From Fusobacterium sp. (GTDB lineage Bacteria; Fusobacteriota; Fusobacteriia; Fusobacteriales; Fusobacteriaceae), in assembly GCA_019416865.1 (NCBI GenBank), contig DXWL01000028.1:1-27262 (forward strand): a DNA stretch of 27,262 nt. The letters are read 5' to 3'. Made by a program: the position numbers and the translations under genes. The notes beneath the pieces were generated by a model. That model saw only the letters and a list, made by a program, of their open reading frames with translations, ran no database searches and was not told where the DNA came from. Shown here one piece after another: positions 1 to 6,689 of this stretch (position 1 is its first letter; each line of letters opens with the position of its first letter).

Positions 1-63
1 TACAGAAAAAGAAAACTCGTTATAACTGAAGGTATACTTCCCTTTTTAAGAAATTGATAAACC

Positions 64-92
64 TTTACAAATTAAAGAAAAAAAGGTATAAT
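64..92 (+). promoter_or_regulatory. Strong sigma70-type promoter of the structured RNA
   Basis: A -35 box TTTACA at 64-69 and a perfect -10 box TATAAT at 87-92 are separated by exactly 17 bp. The predicted start is near 99-100. It is one of the best promoter matches in the window and drives the structured RNA that follows. Confidence 0.8.
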
Positions 93-98
93 AATTAT

Positions 99-284
99 AC
101 AAAAGAAGTTTGTTGAATCTCGACCGTTTGAGTATAAGGAAACGGCAGTACTCCTTGATTGCAGGGGCGGAAACCCACTTGGGGGCTTTCAGATACCAAG
201 TTTAGTGCTGAGGGAAAACAGCTAGAAAAGATACCCACTGCAATAAAAAGTCCTACTTTTTAAAAGTTTAGGACTTTTTTTATA
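99..284 (+). ncRNA. Structured small RNA or regulatory leader, family not recognised
   Basis: This gene-free stretch is clearly richer in G and C than its surroundings and folds well by eye. Hairpin CCGTTT (124-129)/AAACGG (140-145) has a 10-nt loop whose GAGTA (130-134) can pair with TACTC (149-153), an H-type pseudoknot. A closing stem pairs TTGCAG-GGG (159-167) with CCC-a-CTGCAA (234-243). It encloses small hairpins ACTTGG (177-182)/CCAAGT (196-201) and GCTG (207-210)/CAGC (219-222). AGATACC occurs twice (191-197 and 229-235). The RNA has its own promoter and an intrinsic terminator, giving about 180 nt. I compared it from memory with 6S, SRP, tmRNA, RNase P, T-box, TPP, FMN, cobalamin, SAM, lysine, glycine, c-di-GMP, ZTP and THF elements and found no match. 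A divergent 6S RNA, an unknown riboswitch or an RNA antitoxin all remain possible. Confidence 0.6.
245..284 (+). terminator. Intrinsic terminator between the RNA and the downstream gene
   Basis: The arm at 245-255 (AAAAAGTCCTA) pairs with 269-279 (TAGGACTTTTT), and an inner CTTTT/AAAAG helix is followed by a U-tract. It starts one base after the closing stem of the RNA. I see no convincing promoter between it and the gene at 311, so that gene probably depends on read-through. Confidence 0.8.
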
Positions 285-310
285 TTTAAAATTTGGAGAA
301 GAAAATACTT

Positions 311-898
311 ATGGTAATTAATTTTAATAATAAATTTAAAAAAATCTCTTTTTCACAAGTTAATTTAAAGGAATTTTTTATATTTTACAAAAATTTTATA
401 TGTCCTTACGAATATACTTACACATTGAATGATGAGAATAAATTGATTATAATTTTTGAAGAAAATAATTTCAGTCATTTGCTTGGACTTCATAAATTTA
501 AAAAAATAAAATCATACAAATATTCAAGTGATATAAACAAAGATATAGAAAATAATAAAATAACACTTAATTATTTGTTGGAAAAAGAACCTTTTACTTT
601 AACTAAAGAATTAAGAGATAGAATGACTTATTTTCCTGTATTAAAGACTCTTCTTGAAAATACTGATACTGCTCTTCAATATGATTTAAATGTTATTTGG
701 AACAGTAAAATAGAATTTTCTTTTCTCCTTAAAACTAATAAAATCTCTATTCTTGTATATCTTGCTGTTAAAGAAATAAAACAAAATAAAAAAATATGTG
801 TTCCTGTTTCACTTCTTGTTGACAGAAACGACAGATTTTCAAAAATGAAATTAAAAGAGCTAAAAATAAAAAATATTAAAATAACAAAAAGAGGATAG
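311..898 (+). CDS. Putative PBECR4-like nuclease-fold protein
   Basis: This is a small, very Lys/Ile/Asn-rich protein (195 residues from ATG 311) with no signal peptide or membrane segment. An in-frame TTG at 293 has no ribosome site. ATG 311 has GGAG at 295-298, a rather long 12-nt spacing, so the start is not certain. A central motif reading NNFSHLLGLHKF, followed by a helical middle and a C-terminal beta-rich part with NDRF-KMK, resembles from memory the PBECR4 domain. That is one of the phage Barnase-EndoU-ColicinE5/D-RelE-like nuclease families. I cannot confirm the family or name catalytic residues. The gene sits 26 bp behind an intrinsic terminator that ends a structured RNA, so expression likely depends on read-through, as for type III toxins. 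A cargo or host-conflict gene of other function is equally possible. Confidence 0.45.
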   Translation: MVINFNNKFKKISFSQVNLKEFFIFYKNFICPYEYTYTLNDENKLIIIFEENNFSHLLGLHKFKKIKSYKYSSDINKDIENNKITLNYLLEKEPFTLTKELRDRMTYFPVLKTLLENTDTALQYDLNVIWNSKIEFSFLLKTNKISILVYLAVKEIKQNKKICVPVSLLVDRNDRFSKMKLKELKIKNIKITKRG

Positions 899-925
899 TG
901 TATTATTTGTACTCTACCCTCTTTT
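887..925. terminator. Bidirectional terminator between convergent genes
   Basis: AAAAGAGGATAG (887-898) pairs with CTACCCTCTTTT (914-925) with one mismatch around a 15-nt loop. It has A and T flanks on both sides. It overlaps the stop codon of the plus-strand gene and serves the convergent gene ending at 930. Confidence 0.75.
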
Positions 926-929
926 AATT

Positions 930-2543
930 TTATTTTTTAATTACCCCTTTTAATCCTCCTGACACAAGAACTGCTATATCATTAAGGGCAGCAGGAAGAT
1001 TGAAATTACCTGAAATAGCTATATATTTAGGACGCCATACAGGATTAAATTTATTCTTAAAGTTTTTAAGTCCAAGGAAATTATAAAAGTTTCCGCCGTT
1101 TTTAAAAATAAAAGCTCCCAATTTATTCCAAAGAGATGTTCCTCCTTTATATTCAAGACCTGAAAGGGGAGCCATTCCAAGATTGAAACTTCTATACCCC
1201 TCTTCTTTTCCCCAAAGCATAATATTAATGAATAAAAACTCCATCGAATCTGTAAGTGCCTTTTCATTATATCTCATAAGATCAATTGAAAGTTCATTTT
1301 TATTATATGTTTCCCACAAATTTGCAAAAGCTATTATTTCACCATCATGTTTCAAAACAGCTATTCTAAAATTTTTCAGATATTCTTCATCAAATTTTCC
1401 CAAAGAAAACTCTTTTTCAGCACCATTTTTATTTTTTAACCAACTTTCTGAAATCTCTTTCAGCTTATCTTTTACAGGTTCAAAATCTATTACTTCAAAA
1501 GTTATCCCAGCCTTTGTACATTTTGAAAAAGTATATCTCAGCTTTCTTTGTGAAGAACCTTCCAAAGTAAATTTTGTTAAATCTACTACAGCTTCTTCAC
1601 CTATTTTAAAGAGCTTTAATCCTATATCAAGATAACAGTTTAAATAATCTTTGCTCACTTCATAAAAAGCAACATTATATCCGCTTCTTCTGCTTATATT
1701 GTAAAAATCCCAAACTGTATCTCTTATATCTTTTTCATCTCCCACAGGATCTCCCATAGCTACAAGCCTTTTATTTGTTTTTCCATACATTATAAAGTTA
1801 CTTTTCTTATCATTAAAATATATGTATTTATCATCTAAAAGAGCAAGATTGGAATTTGTAGCAGATGAAAACTTCATAATCTCTTTAATTTCATCTTTTA
1901 CATCTTTACTTTTTATCTTATCTATTTGCACAGCAGGACGAAATATTCTCAGCATTATAAATACTATAAATATTATCACACTCATAAGAGAAGCTCTTAA
2001 AAACATGGGAGCTCCATTATTTAAAGTAAACTGCCACCATAATTCATCTTTATAAGGAACATTTTTAAATGAATGAAATCCCAAATATATTGCAAAAGCT
2101 ATTACAGCTCCTGTTAAAATTACCCATTTTATATTGATATCCTCACTTAAAATAGAAGATTTTCTATAAAATTTACCTCTTGCAAAAAACAGAAAAATAA
2201 GGGTAACAGACATAAGAATAAATATTTCATAGTGAAACCCCTTAAAAATTAAAAATATATTTCCCAAAGAAACTAAAATCACTGTCATAAAATATGCTGT
2301 ATCCAATCTTCTTCTTAAACCATAAGCAAGTATCATAAGAAGTGTTCCTGTTATACTTGCCAAAAGATGAGATATTATTATCACATTTTGTGGGATAAGT
2401 TTTTCCAATATTTTCATATGAGCAATATTGGGAGGGATTGCTCCTGAAAACAGAAGCAAAGCTCCTGATATAAATACAAGTGCTGATAAAATCTCTATGG
2501 AAATATTAACCACAAAACTGCTTATAAAATTTATTTTCGTCAT
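930..2543 (-). CDS. MprF-like membrane protein with a lysyl-phosphatidylglycerol synthase (DUF2156) domain
   Basis: The 537-residue product has two parts. Residues 1-205 hold about six hydrophobic segments (roughly 14-36, 50-75, 83-102, 104-122, 140-158 and 182-203). Residues about 225-520 match the C-terminal catalytic domain of MprF, a double GNAT-like fold that moves an aminoacyl group from aminoacyl-tRNA to phosphatidylglycerol. Recognisable stretches are KRLVAMGDPVGD, QRKLRYTFSKCTKAG, FNLGMAPLSGL and NPVWRPKY. Full-length MprF is about 840 residues with a larger flippase half, so this is a short form. By family, the product would lower the negative charge of the membrane and protect against cationic peptides. 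The amino acid donated and the need for a separate flippase cannot be read from sequence. ATG 2543 has AGGGG five bases upstream. Confidence 0.8.
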   Translation of the reverse strand: MTKINFISSFVVNISIEILSALVFISGALLLFSGAIPPNIAHMKILEKLIPQNVIIISHLLASITGTLLMILAYGLRRRLDTAYFMTVILVSLGNIFLIFKGFHYEIFILMSVTLIFLFFARGKFYRKSSILSEDINIKWVILTGAVIAFAIYLGFHSFKNVPYKDELWWQFTLNNGAPMFLRASLMSVIIFIVFIMLRIFRPAVQIDKIKSKDVKDEIKEIMKFSSATNSNLALLDDKYIYFNDKKSNFIMYGKTNKRLVAMGDPVGDEKDIRDTVWDFYNISRRSGYNVAFYEVSKDYLNCYLDIGLKLFKIGEEAVVDLTKFTLEGSSQRKLRYTFSKCTKAGITFEVIDFEPVKDKLKEISESWLKNKNGAEKEFSLGKFDEEYLKNFRIAVLKHDGEIIAFANLWETYNKNELSIDLMRYNEKALTDSMEFLFINIMLWGKEEGYRSFNLGMAPLSGLEYKGGTSLWNKLGAFIFKNGGNFYNFLGLKNFKNKFNPVWRPKYIAISGNFNLPAALNDIAVLVSGGLKGVIKK

Positions 2544-2581
2544 AAAATCCCCTTTTAAACACTCAAAATTTTTATCCTATT

Positions 2582-2610
2582 ATTATACAAAATTTCCCCG
2601 CTCTTTTAAA
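2582..2610 (-). promoter_or_regulatory. Promoter of the MprF-like gene, embedded in a terminator hairpin
   Basis: On the minus strand, TTTAAA (2605-2610) and TATAAT (2582-2587) are separated by 17 bp. The -35 box lies in the loop of the terminator behind the decarboxylase gene, so termination and initiation share the same 40 bp. Confidence 0.6.
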
Positions 2611-2620
2611 GCAGGGAAAT
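2592..2620 (-). terminator. Terminator hairpin after the arginine decarboxylase gene
   Basis: ATTTCCCCGC (2592-2601) pairs with GCAGGGAAAT (2611-2620) with one mismatch. The stem is strong, but the U-tract on the minus strand is short. On the plus strand a longer T-run follows. Confidence 0.55.
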
Positions 2621-2626
2621 CTTTTT

Positions 2627-4930
2627 TTATTTTATACACATTACATGGTAAATTCCGTTTATAACTTCTGTACCTTCTGTGTCATGCTCAAATCCTGGGA
2701 AGGCTTTGTCCCAAAGAGAAAGAGCTTTCAGATATTTTATCTGAGGGCTGTTTTCATCTCCAAAACTTTCACCTGACATAAGCATTGGGATTCCAGGAGG
2801 ATATGGTATTACTGAATTGGCTGCTGTTCTTCCTGCAAGTTTTTCAGCAGGAACAAGCTCTACCTCATCACTAACTATCTTATTATATGCCTCTCTTGGA
2901 GTAATTATAGGAGTAGGAAGTACTGAATAAGCTTCATTTAAAACTTCTCCAGGATTATGTTCTCTTAAATATTCAAACATCTTATCTCCTAAATCTTTCA
3001 CTCCCATATTTTCATAAATATCTTTATATTCTGCTACAAGTTCTGGAAGAACTTCTGCTAGAGGAGCATTTTTATCATAGTACTTTTTAAATTCTGAAAG
3101 AACACTTACAAGAGTTCCCCATTTTCCTTTTGTTACTCCCATTGAGAATAGGAACATAAGTTGGAAATCTGTTGTTCTTGTAGGAACAATTCCATATCTG
3201 TTAAGGTAAGCTGATACAAGAGCTGCTGGAACACCTTTTTCAAGAAGATTTCCATCTTCTCCCATTCCAGGAGTAAGAATACTTACTTTTATAGGATCAA
3301 GCATACACCAGTCATCACTTAGATTTTTAAATCCATGCCATGAATCCTTAGGATTCATTATCCAGAATTTTTGATCTTCTGCTAATACCTTTGTATCCAC
3401 TTCATAGAAAGGTACTGTTTTTCCATTTTTTTCATCGTGGTAGTTTTCTGCATTCCAAGGTTTGAAGAACCAATCTTTTTTATTTTCATATTGATTGTAT
3501 AATCTTCCTATAACTTTACGGAACTCAACTGCCTCTTCAACTACCTCTTTCATTAAAGATTTTCCTGATTCTCCGTCCATCATAGCTGTTGCTATATCAT
3601 TTGATACTGCTATTGCATATAGGGGAGATGTAGTTGCGTGCATCATATATGCTTGGTTGAATCTTCCTTCATCTATAACTTTTTTACCATATCTTACATG
3701 GATAAATGATCCTTGTGAAAGAGCATTTAAAAGTTTGTGAGTAGAGTGAGTTGCAAAAACAGTAGGTTTCTCTCTGTTTTCATCAGGCTCTCCTCTCATG
3801 GCAAAGTGATTTTTATAGATTGGATTAAATCTTGCATATCCATACCATGCCTCATCAAAGTGAATTATATCAGATGATTTTTCTAGGAAATCTTCAACTT
3901 TTTTAGCATTATATGTTACTCCATCATAAGTACAGTTTGTTACAACTGAATAAACAGCTCTTTCATTTTCTTTACCCTTAGCTTTTACAAGAGGGCTGTC
4001 CTTTATTTTTTCTTTTATTGTATTTTCATCCATTTGAGATGGAAGAATAGGTCCTATTATTCCATATCTATTTCTTGTAGGAGTCATATATACTGGAATT
4101 CCTCCTCCAAGTATAAGTCCTTGCTCTATTGATTTATGACAGTTTCTGTCTGCTATAACTATGTCATTATCTTTAATACATGCCTGCATTATTGTTCTGT
4201 TTGAACCTGAAGTTCCTCCAAGAACAGAGTATGTTCTGTCAGAACCAAAAACTTTTGCTGCATATTTTTCAGCTTCTCCAAAATATCCTGTATGATCAAG
4301 AAGAGAACCAAGTTCAGCTCTTTCTATTCCCATGTCTGTTCTAAAAAGATTTTCTCCATAGAAATCATAGAATTTTTTTCCTACTGCAGTTTTAGTAAAT
4401 CCCACTCCTCCTTGGTGTCCTGGAGCTGCCCATGAATATTCAGCTTTTTTCTCATAATTCATTACTGCTGCTGCAAGAGGAGGAAGAAGCTGTTTTCTAT
4501 ATCTTTCTATTGCAGCAGATATTCTCTCTGTTGTAAATACAGGTGAATCTTCTAAAAGCCATACATACTCATTTATTTGGCTGTATGTTTCAGCTTTTAA
4601 TGAATCAGCAGCTTTTTCATTTTCTGCCAAAAGAAATACAGGAACATTTTCTTGTCTTGTGTGAAGATTTTTTATAAATCTTTCAAGTTTTTCTTCATGT
4701 CCTTTTACTCCATGTTTTGAGTCCCAATCTACAAGCAGACAATCTATCTCTTTGTTTATTTTAATAAGATCTTCTGCATCTTCAATGGAATCAGCAGTAA
4801 CTACTGTTACCCCTCTTCTCTCTATCTCTTCTTTAAGACTTTTAATAACTCCTGTTATACTGCTTTCTTCTTTATCATTTCTATTTTGTACAAAAAGTAC
4901 TTCGTATGTTTCTCCTTCTAAATTTTTCAT
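2627..4930 (-). CDS. adiA: Biodegradative arginine decarboxylase (AdiA type)
   Basis: The enzyme converts L-arginine to agmatine and CO2, consuming a cytoplasmic proton. At 767 residues it matches the group III fold-type I PLP decarboxylases (E. coli AdiA is about 756). An N-terminal response-regulator-like wing domain covers about residues 1-135. The PLP core contains GTSGSNRTIMQAC (239-251), DRNCHKSIEQG (261-271), HFDEAWYGYARF (357-368, with D359 set to contact the pyridine nitrogen) and STHKLLNALSQ with the Schiff-base Lys399. The SNRTIMQAC and SIEQGLI wording is that of AdiA rather than lysine decarboxylase, so arginine is the likely substrate, though ornithine or lysine cannot be excluded. 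It lies 24 bp behind the antiporter gene on the same strand, with GGAG nine bases before ATG 4930. Together they would exchange arginine for agmatine. Confidence 0.88.
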   Translation of the reverse strand: MKNLEGETYEVLFVQNRNDKEESSITGVIKSLKEEIERRGVTVVTADSIEDAEDLIKINKEIDCLLVDWDSKHGVKGHEEKLERFIKNLHTRQENVPVFLLAENEKAADSLKAETYSQINEYVWLLEDSPVFTTERISAAIERYRKQLLPPLAAAVMNYEKKAEYSWAAPGHQGGVGFTKTAVGKKFYDFYGENLFRTDMGIERAELGSLLDHTGYFGEAEKYAAKVFGSDRTYSVLGGTSGSNRTIMQACIKDNDIVIADRNCHKSIEQGLILGGGIPVYMTPTRNRYGIIGPILPSQMDENTIKEKIKDSPLVKAKGKENERAVYSVVTNCTYDGVTYNAKKVEDFLEKSSDIIHFDEAWYGYARFNPIYKNHFAMRGEPDENREKPTVFATHSTHKLLNALSQGSFIHVRYGKKVIDEGRFNQAYMMHATTSPLYAIAVSNDIATAMMDGESGKSLMKEVVEEAVEFRKVIGRLYNQYENKKDWFFKPWNAENYHDEKNGKTVPFYEVDTKVLAEDQKFWIMNPKDSWHGFKNLSDDWCMLDPIKVSILTPGMGEDGNLLEKGVPAALVSAYLNRYGIVPTRTTDFQLMFLFSMGVTKGKWGTLVSVLSEFKKYYDKNAPLAEVLPELVAEYKDIYENMGVKDLGDKMFEYLREHNPGEVLNEAYSVLPTPIITPREAYNKIVSDEVELVPAEKLAGRTAANSVIPYPPGIPMLMSGESFGDENSPQIKYLKALSLWDKAFPGFEHDTEGTEVINGIYHVMCIK

Positions 4931-4954
4931 TTCGTATCACTCCTTCACGCATCA

Positions 4955-6385
4955 TTAATTATTGATATTAAGTTTACCAGAAACTAAAAGCACAAACGAG
5001 ATTATTCCTATTGCTCCAAGAATAAATGCAAAAAATTTCTCTTTTCCCACAAAAATTCCTTTGCTTCTATCTTGTTTTGACACTGAATATACTATTATTC
5101 CCAGTGCAAAAATAGTTGTAGAAACTAGAAGCAGTGTTATTTTTGAAGACAACAGCAGCCATACTGTAAATATAAATGCTATAAATCCCGATATGAAAGC
5201 TATTCTTAGTTTCCCTGCACCAATATTCTTAAGATTTCCATTTTTTACCTCTTTCAGTAAAAACATAGTACTTGCTATATATGGCGGAAGAATCATAAGC
5301 CCTGTTATATCTACAAGGAAAAGCCAGGCATTATTGCTATAAAGTACGATAAACATAGCAAGTTGCATAGCAATTGTAGACATTAAAAGTGATGCTGTAG
5401 GGGTTTCATTTTTATCGACCTTTGTTAAAAATTTAGGAAATACTCCATCTAGTGCTGCTATATATGGAACTTCTGCTGTTATTACAGTCCATGACAACCA
5501 GCATCCTAAAAGAGCAATTATAATTCCTATATTTACAAATTCGGCACCCCATTCTCCCACTATCTTCTCAAGAACATATGCTGTTGATGGAGAAGGAAGC
5601 TGTGAAAGTTTGCTTTGGTGAAGCACTCCAAAAGCCAGTATAGAAAGAACTGAAAATATTACCACACAGATAAGAATTCCAAGAACTGTAGCTTTTCCTA
5701 CATCTTTTGGATTTCTTGCTCTTCCTGAAAGAACTACTGCCCCTTCAAGTCCTATAAAGCACCAAAGTGTAATAAGCATTGTACTTTTTATCTGCTGAGT
5801 CATACTTCCCAAATTTTCAATCTGTCCATACATATCATATGCTGCTGTATGGGAATTAAACCCTTTAGCAAAATAAAAAAGAATCACTGCCAGTACTACA
5901 AGTTTTGCAAAAGTAGCAATGTTATTCAAAAATGTAGCCTTTGTAACACCGCAAATAACTATAAAGTACATTATCCATATAAATATAGAACCACCTATAA
6001 AAGACTCTACATTTTGTCCATTAAATATAGGATAAAAATACCCAATTGTTTGCATTAGCAGTACAGCAAAAGCAACATTTCCAAAGATTGAACTAAGCCA
6101 ATATCCCCATGCTATTTCACATCCTGTAAATTTCCCAAATCCAGCTCTTGCATAGGAATAAATTCCTGAATGAAGCTCTGGATTATTATCAGATAAAATA
6201 CTGAATGTGTTTGCGAGGAAATATATTCCAATTGCTGTTATTATCCATGAGATTGTTACTGCAGCAAATCCTGCATCGATACTCATGTTTGATGGCAGAT
6301 TGAAAATACCTCCCCCTATCATAGAGCTGACGACTATGGCAACAAGTCCAATCAAACCAAGTTTGTTATTGTTTTGTTCGTCCAT
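4955..6385 (-). CDS. Basic amino acid antiporter (APC family, ArcD/AdiC-like)
   Basis: This inner-membrane antiporter has about 12-13 hydrophobic segments in 477 residues. The first segment carries the APC signature SSMIGGGIFNLPSNM (residues 20-34), which is closer to ArcD-type arginine:ornithine antiporters than to AdiC (about 445 residues). LITLWCFIGLEGAVVLSGRARNP matches the conserved TM6 region of basic amino acid/polyamine exchangers. The gene precedes the arginine decarboxylase by 24 bp, so arginine/agmatine exchange is the likely role here, although family members also exchange arginine/ornithine or lysine/cadaverine. An in-frame GTG at 6391 overlaps the ribosome site. ATG 6385 has GGAG with five-base spacing and is preferred. 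Confidence 0.85.
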   Translation of the reverse strand: MDEQNNNKLGLIGLVAIVVSSMIGGGIFNLPSNMSIDAGFAAVTISWIITAIGIYFLANTFSILSDNNPELHSGIYSYARAGFGKFTGCEIAWGYWLSSIFGNVAFAVLLMQTIGYFYPIFNGQNVESFIGGSIFIWIMYFIVICGVTKATFLNNIATFAKLVVLAVILFYFAKGFNSHTAAYDMYGQIENLGSMTQQIKSTMLITLWCFIGLEGAVVLSGRARNPKDVGKATVLGILICVVIFSVLSILAFGVLHQSKLSQLPSPSTAYVLEKIVGEWGAEFVNIGIIIALLGCWLSWTVITAEVPYIAALDGVFPKFLTKVDKNETPTASLLMSTIAMQLAMFIVLYSNNAWLFLVDITGLMILPPYIASTMFLLKEVKNGNLKNIGAGKLRIAFISGFIAFIFTVWLLLSSKITLLLVSTTIFALGIIVYSVSKQDRSKGIFVGKEKFFAFILGAIGIISFVLLVSGKLNINN

Positions 6386-6429
6386 AACCACTCCTTTTAT
6401 AAATATGATTTTGTTATGCTGTTTTGATG

Positions 6430-6455
6430 CTTTTAAATTACAAAAAGTTTAAAAG
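6430..6455. repeat. Short inverted repeat in the antiporter leader
   Basis: CTTTTAAA (6430-6437) and TTTAAAAG (6448-6455) form a perfect 8-bp inverted repeat with a 10-nt loop. It lies in the roughly 100-nt untranslated leader of the antiporter/decarboxylase operon. It is AT-only apart from the ends, so its meaning is uncertain. Confidence 0.35.
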
Positions 6456-6488
6456 AAATTTTTGAAAAAATCAAAAAATACATTTAAT

Positions 6489-6497
6489 ATTATAACA
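6489..6497 (-). promoter_or_regulatory. Extended -10 promoter for the antiporter/decarboxylase operon
   Basis: On the minus strand a TATAAT box (6489-6494) is preceded by TGT, giving an extended -10 element. No good -35 box is visible. The leader to ATG 6385 is about 100 nt. The 300 bp between this operon and the divergent SNF2 gene otherwise holds only AT-rich sequence and the SNF2 promoter. Confidence 0.5.
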
Positions 6498-6623
6498 TTC
6501 AAGTTTTTAAACTAAAAAAATAAAATTTGCTTTTATATAACTTGATTTTAAGAAAAGGTGAAAACTTTATTCATATTTTTTGATTAATTTTAGCTCAAAA
6601 TCCTACATGCCCCAGTGAAAAAA

Positions 6624-6653
6624 TTGGTATAAATCTTATTTTTATGGTATAAT
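6624..6653 (+). promoter_or_regulatory. Promoter of the SNF2 helicase gene
   Basis: TTGGTA (6624-6629) and a perfect TATAAT (6648-6653) are 18 bp apart. The leader to ATG 6690 is about 30 nt and holds an AAGGA ribosome site. Confidence 0.65.
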
Positions 6654-6689
6654 ATATTCTAAACAAATTAACTATAAGGAATAATATTG

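Noticed and set aside
1..60. Remnant of a gene or element at the left edge
   Set aside because: The 60 bases give no frame with known motifs and only a weak 4-bp hairpin, so nothing can be supported.
191..235. Antitoxin RNA tandem repeats as in classic ToxI
   Set aside because: Only the AGATACC heptamer repeats; the surrounding 38-nt units are not alike enough to call tandem repeats.
99..243. Structured RNA as cobalamin, FMN, TPP, T-box, SAM or 6S element
   Set aside because: Sequence boxes such as the B12 box, the RFN core, the CTGAGA core and AGGGTGG are absent. 6S could not be excluded but lacks an evident single long hairpin with central bubble.
1183..1635. 150-codon plus-strand frame opposite the MprF-like gene
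   Set aside because: It overlaps the most conserved part of the synthase domain and has Ser/Phe-rich shadow composition.
6540..6610. ARG-box-like operator before the antiporter
   Set aside because: AT-rich TTCAT and TGAAT words occur but no pair with the proper palindromic spacing was seen.
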